In this document: piece after piece, positions 5,045 through 8,498 of the stretch
How positions within the stretch are numbered: position 1 is the stretch's first letter
Layout: every line of letters starts with the position of its first letter
Assembly: GCA_948517135.1 (NCBI GenBank)
Contig: CAORJJ010000032.1
Coordinates: 1 to 8,498 of the forward strand
Direction of reading: 5' to 3'
Length of the DNA stretch: 8,498 nt
Origin: an uncultured Clostridia bacterium
GTDB taxonomy: Bacteria > Bacillota > Clostridia > TANB77 > CAG-508
Made by a program: the position numbers and the translations under genes
The notes under the pieces: model-generated
The model's input: the letters and a program-made list of their open reading frames with translations, nothing else
Told to the model about the DNA's origin: nothing
Databases searched by the model: none

Positions 5045-8000
5045 ATGGAAGAAATTGATTTTGAATTAAGAGATTATCAACAAGATGCATCACAAAATAT
5101 TGACAAAATTTTTGAAACAAGAAAATATGCAGGAGCTACTATGCCAACAGGTGCAGGAAAGTCTTTTCTTGCAATTCAACAAATATTACAAGGTGGTGGA
5201 AATAAGTATAAAGATACTTCAATAGATGGAGTAATAAATCCAAATGAAATGTTTTATATTGCTCCGACAAATGAAATATTGGTACAAATAAAAAGGCATA
5301 TTGCAAGGTATGTATTAAAGCTAGATGTTAATAATATGGAATACCAAGACTTACAAAAAGCAGTAACAAAAGCATTTCCAAGATTATCCTTCATGTGTTA
5401 TCAAACTTTAGTGTCTGATTTAAAAAATGAAAAAATAGGAGATATGGAACCATCTTTAGTAATATTAGATGAAGCACATAGATCTGGTGCTAAAACTTGG
5501 GAGCCAGCAGTAGAAAGATTTCTTTTTAATACATCTAAGAACGATGAATTAAAAGTATTAGCAATTTCAGCAACTCCTGAAAGAGATGCTGATGGAAGAA
5601 ATATGTTAGACGAATGGGCTTCAAAATTTGGCTACTCTGAAGAAGAAATTAGAAATAATGCTCACTTAGGAGTTGATATGACTTTAACTCAAGCTGTAAA
5701 TAAAGGCATTGTTCTTGAACCTGATGTTATTCATTTTGATGCAGTTCTTGGAAAGAGTGATGAATATAAACATTTGGTTGAGATGTATCAAAAAGCTTCT
5801 AATGGTACAAAATTACAAAGTGATTTAAGAAAAAGTTTAGATACAATTAATAATGATATTTTAAAAATACCTGATTTTGATAAATTAACGGAACAAGAAC
5901 AAGAAGAGAAAATTAATGAGCAAATGTTAGTTACTTTTGCAGAGGCAGTAAAAGAAGGAAAATTAAATCCGAATGGAAAATATATACAATTTATTCCTCA
6001 TAGAAATCAAGATATAGATATTTTTGAATTTATGAAAAAAAAGGAATCTATCGTAAGAAATTTATTAGGAGATGATTTTGATAGTACTTTTTCGTATTTA
6101 ACAAGTCAGCAAAATGATTTAACTAATTCTATTAACTTAACAGAATTTTCAAATTCAGCTACAAATCCTGAAGTAGAAAACCCAAAAGTAAAAGTTATTT
6201 TGGCTTCAGATAAATTAAATGAAGGTGTACATGCTGATGGAATTTCTGGATCATTTATGGGAAGAAATATATCAGAAGGAAATAAAAATAATAAAAGAGC
6301 ACAAGCAATTATGTTTTTGCAACAAGTAGGTAGATGTATTCATGGAGTTAGCAAAGATGGAAATGATATAAGACCAGTTATATTTGATATTCAAGGGAAT
6401 TTTTATAAGCAAAATAGAAATAATCCAAATCGTGAGGAGTTTTCTGAAATAGATTTATTTAAGTTAACTTCTACTCAAAAAGAGTTTTTAAAAATATATA
6501 ATAAGTCATTATTAAAGTTGCCAGAAAAAACAATGATAACAGACAAAGTTCCTAGAATGTTTTATATAATGGATGTTTTAGTTAAATATGGATTTAAACC
6601 AAATAATGAGACAATTACAGAGAAAACATCACTTGAATCTTTATTAAAGGAAGAGCCACTTGTACATCATGAAAAAGAAATTATTGAACAATTAGAAGAT
6701 GAAGGATTATATACTCCTAAGAAAAAATATAATATAGGTAAAATTTTTTATGAATCAAAAAAATCTTTTTGGAACGGAATAAAATTTTTTGGAAATTATG
6801 ATTTTAGCGATTTGAAAGAATATGGAATTATTGATACAGAGACAAATGAAGGAATAAAAGAATTACAACAATATGAGAAAAAGCATTATATAGATGCAGA
6901 AACTGGATTTATTCAACTTGGAGTAACAAGTGAGTTTGTTGGAATTAATATATATACAGGAAATGAAATTGGACTAGATGGAAGAGATGCTAATGGTGAT
7001 TTTCCAGGTCGATTTGATGATGATGGATATGATATAGATGGCTATAATAAAAATGGCTTTAATAAAGAAGGAAAGCATAGAATAACTGGAACTATTCATG
7101 ATGAAAAAGGTTTTATGGAGAATGGAATTAATATCTTAACAGGAAAAAATGTTGATATGTTAGGCTATAATATAAAAAACATTAAACCTGAGTATGAACA
7201 AAATGAAAATGGAGAAAATATATTAGTTGGCGGATGGGATACAAAAGGCTTGTGGCATCTAGTAAATGAAAAAGGTGAATTTACAGGACCAGTTGATAAA
7301 TATAGAGAAGTGGAAAATAAAGCAGGAAAGATTATAAAAATAGATGTACATGGTTTTTATTCTAATAAAAAAAAGAATTACTTAAATAATGATGCTGAAG
7401 TTGATAAAAATGGATTTTATAAGACAGGGGAGTGTATGTATCCTGATTTAGATGATCCAAAAAGAGATAGATATGGATATGATATAGATGGATTTGATAG
7501 ATTTGGATTTAATAGATTTGGAATACATAGAGATACACATATAGATAGATTTCCAAGTGATATAGAAACTAATAAATCGAAAAGATTTAGAGCTTCATAT
7601 TCTGATTTGGCTAAAAGTGTTACTATAAGATTAGAAGAAATGTCAGCAGATAGGAAAAAGCAAATTTTGAATTTAGGACGAGATGGTAAATTTCATTATA
7701 TAACAAAAGACGAAAAAGAAGTTCTTAGAAATTATAGTACATCTAATTTTAATAAAGATGGAGTGAATTGTATAACAGAAGAAATAACTGATATCTATGG
7801 ATTTACTATACTTGATTTTAATCCAGGTACAATAAAAAATAAATTTGGTTTTACTCCAAAAGAAATACCAAAGGTAGTTGCACAAAAAAAACCAAGAGAA
7901 TTATATAAAAAACAGAGAGATGGAGTTGAGCGAAATATTTTAGGAACAGATAAATTTGGAAGAACTATGAAAAGGGAAAAACATCCATCATTGGAAATTA

Positions 8001-8434
8001 CAGCTAAATATATTAATGACTATATGAAAGAAGGTAAACCTTTAGAAAAAGTAATAGAAGAAATTGCTATTTCAAATAAAATGCTTGTAGATGATGCAAA
8101 AACTTATTTAAAAACTTGTATAAATCAAGCTGTTACATTGTATAGAATATGTCCAGAACTTTCCAAAGAATGTAGAGATACAGTACAAGTATTTCATAGT
8201 TGTGATAGTGAAAAAGTAGAAGAATTTATGAGGAAATGTCCTTCTCTAAAAAATTACTTAAAAGCTGATGTAAAAAAATATATGGAAGAATTTGAAAATA
8301 TAAAAAAACAGCAACAAGAAATCAAAGGACTTACTGATGAGAAAAGAAGACAAGAAAGCATGGAAAGACAAGGAAGAGCAGTAAAAAGTAAAATGAAGAA
8401 TATAACTGATATACCAGGGTTTGACGAGAAATAA
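5045..8434 (+). CDS. Large superfamily 2 DEAH helicase with C-terminal GYD/GFN repeats
   Basis: The 1129-residue protein starts with an SF2 helicase core (numbering from the ATG at 5045). RDYQQDA (9-15) is Q-motif-like; Walker A is MPTGAGKS (33-40, Lys39); IAPT (73-76) looks like motif Ia; motif II is DEAH (142-145); motif III is SAT (175-177). The second RecA-like lobe starts near FIPHRNQ (316-322), with motif V around ASDKLNEGVHADG (387-399) and motif VI QQVGRCIH (426-433). The final motif VI Arg of the QxxGRxxR form is His433. Residues about 630-940 hold irregular Gly/Asp/aromatic repeats. The last 150 residues are helical and charged, with five Cys between 1025 and 1065 and a basic Gln/Lys/Glu-rich tail. 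I infer an ATP-dependent DNA or RNA translocase. No nuclease, methylase or primase motif is visible. Similar repeat-bearing helicases are, to my recollection, typical of integrative elements and plasmids of Firmicutes. It is probably co-transcribed with the next gene. Confidence 0.8.
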   Translation: MEEIDFELRDYQQDASQNIDKIFETRKYAGATMPTGAGKSFLAIQQILQGGGNKYKDTSIDGVINPNEMFYIAPTNEILVQIKRHIARYVLKLDVNNMEYQDLQKAVTKAFPRLSFMCYQTLVSDLKNEKIGDMEPSLVILDEAHRSGAKTWEPAVERFLFNTSKNDELKVLAISATPERDADGRNMLDEWASKFGYSEEEIRNNAHLGVDMTLTQAVNKGIVLEPDVIHFDAVLGKSDEYKHLVEMYQKASNGTKLQSDLRKSLDTINNDILKIPDFDKLTEQEQEEKINEQMLVTFAEAVKEGKLNPNGKYIQFIPHRNQDIDIFEFMKKKESIVRNLLGDDFDSTFSYLTSQQNDLTNSINLTEFSNSATNPEVENPKVKVILASDKLNEGVHADGISGSFMGRNISEGNKNNKRAQAIMFLQQVGRCIHGVSKDGNDIRPVIFDIQGNFYKQNRNNPNREEFSEIDLFKLTSTQKEFLKIYNKSLLKLPEKTMITDKVPRMFYIMDVLVKYGFKPNNETITEKTSLESLLKEEPLVHHEKEIIEQLEDEGLYTPKKKYNIGKIFYESKKSFWNGIKFFGNYDFSDLKEYGIIDTETNEGIKELQQYEKKHYIDAETGFIQLGVTSEFVGINIYTGNEIGLDGRDANGDFPGRFDDDGYDIDGYNKNGFNKEGKHRITGTIHDEKGFMENGINILTGKNVDMLGYNIKNIKPEYEQNENGENILVGGWDTKGLWHLVNEKGEFTGPVDKYREVENKAGKIIKIDVHGFYSNKKKNYLNNDAEVDKNGFYKTGECMYPDLDDPKRDRYGYDIDGFDRFGFNRFGIHRDTHIDRFPSDIETNKSKRFRASYSDLAKSVTIRLEEMSADRKKQILNLGRDGKFHYITKDEKEVLRNYSTSNFNKDGVNCITEEITDIYGFTILDFNPGTIKNKFGFTPKEIPKVVAQKKPRELYKKQRDGVERNILGTDKFGRTMKREKHPSLEITAKYINDYMKEGKPLEKVIEEIAISNKMLVDDAKTYLKTCINQAVTLYRICPELSKECRDTVQVFHSCDSEKVEEFMRKCPSLKNYLKADVKKYMEEFENIKKQQQEIKGLTDEKRRQESMERQGRAVKSKMKNITDIPGFDEK
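7019..7072 (+). repeat. In-gene GYD/GYN/GFN repeat block A
   Basis: This encodes helicase residues 659-676, reading DDGYDIDGYNKNGFNKEG: three near-identical units of about six residues with Gly, aromatic and Asp/Asn at fixed places. Block B at 7469-7522 has the same layout. Looser relatives surround it: G-I-N-I-x-T-G occurs at 633-639 and 694-700. Confidence 0.7.
7469..7522 (+). repeat. In-gene GYD/GFD/GFN repeat block B
   Basis: This encodes helicase residues 809-826, reading RYGYDIDGFDRFGFNRFG, followed by GIHRDT. It repeats the GYDIDG core of block A about 450 bases away. Nucleotides are also similar (GGATATGATATAGATGG is present in both), so recent duplication or recombination between the blocks is possible. 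Confidence 0.7.
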
Positions 8435-8459
8435 TATAAAAATATGGAGAATATTTATT

Positions 8460-8498
8460 ATGAATGATAAGAATAATCAATATTTAGTTGTTTTTACA
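8460..8498 (+). CDS. Start of an unidentified gene (3' end outside window)
   Basis: An ATG at 8460 follows GGAGA (8446-8450) at a normal nine-base spacing and opens a frame that runs to the window end, reading MNDKNNQYLVVFT. It starts 25 bases after the helicase stop with no terminator between, so the two probably form one operon. Thirteen residues are too few to assign a family. Confidence 0.55.
   Translation, partial: MNDKNNQYLVVFT

Noticed and set aside
7016..7530. CRISPR array or tandem DNA repeat
   Set aside because: The repetition is at codon level within one open frame; there are no equal-length direct repeats with unique spacers.
7673..7885. Minus-strand open frame of 70 residues inside the helicase gene
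   Set aside because: Antisense shadow with low-complexity Phe/Ile/Tyr/Lys content and no start signals.
1..8498. Alternative genetic code with TGA as Trp
   Set aside because: No gene here ends in TGA, but no TGA interrupts the frames either and Trp is written TGG throughout; five stops are too few to argue for recoding.

Overview
The window is very AT-rich (by eye roughly 25-30 % G+C), with AGGAGG-type ribosome binding sites, TATAAT promoters and a Firmicutes-type YtqA/MnmL protein. This suggests a low-GC Firmicute, most likely an uncultured or gut clostridial or bacillar lineage. The finer assignment is inference.

Positions 1-1996 hold two plus-strand genes. The first is the 3' end of a gene that runs in from outside the window; its product looks like the C-terminal half of a serpin, with the reactive-centre loop visible. 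After 49 bases and a candidate promoter comes a secreted protein with a signal peptide, a caspase/CHAT-like His/Cys catalytic pair and a C-terminal PepSY-like region. A protease-inhibitor fold next to an exported clan CD-type peptidase is the most interesting pairing here.

A symmetric hairpin (2003-2036) ends this block and also terminates the convergent minus-strand gene, a TIGR01212 radical SAM enzyme (YtqA/MnmL, tRNA wobble-uridine modification). Its promoter lies back to back with that of a plus-strand ABC-F ATPase. The two promoters share the same extended -10 sequence in inverted orientation, and on the minus side the predicted transcription start falls on the A of the start codon, which would make a leaderless mRNA. 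The ABC-F gene ends in a strong terminator that contains its own stop codon.

From about 4980 a new unit begins: an extended -10 promoter, then a 1129-residue superfamily 2 helicase with a long C-terminal region of Gly/Asp/aromatic repeats, then the first 13 codons of another gene 25 bases downstream. The large repeat-bearing helicase resembles proteins of integrative elements and plasmids, so this end may be accessory or mobile DNA, but no integrase, transposase, att site or CRISPR is present.

The radical SAM and ABC-F genes look like chromosomal housekeeping genes between two more accessory-looking blocks. No rRNA, tRNA, insertion sequence or CRISPR array was recognised.
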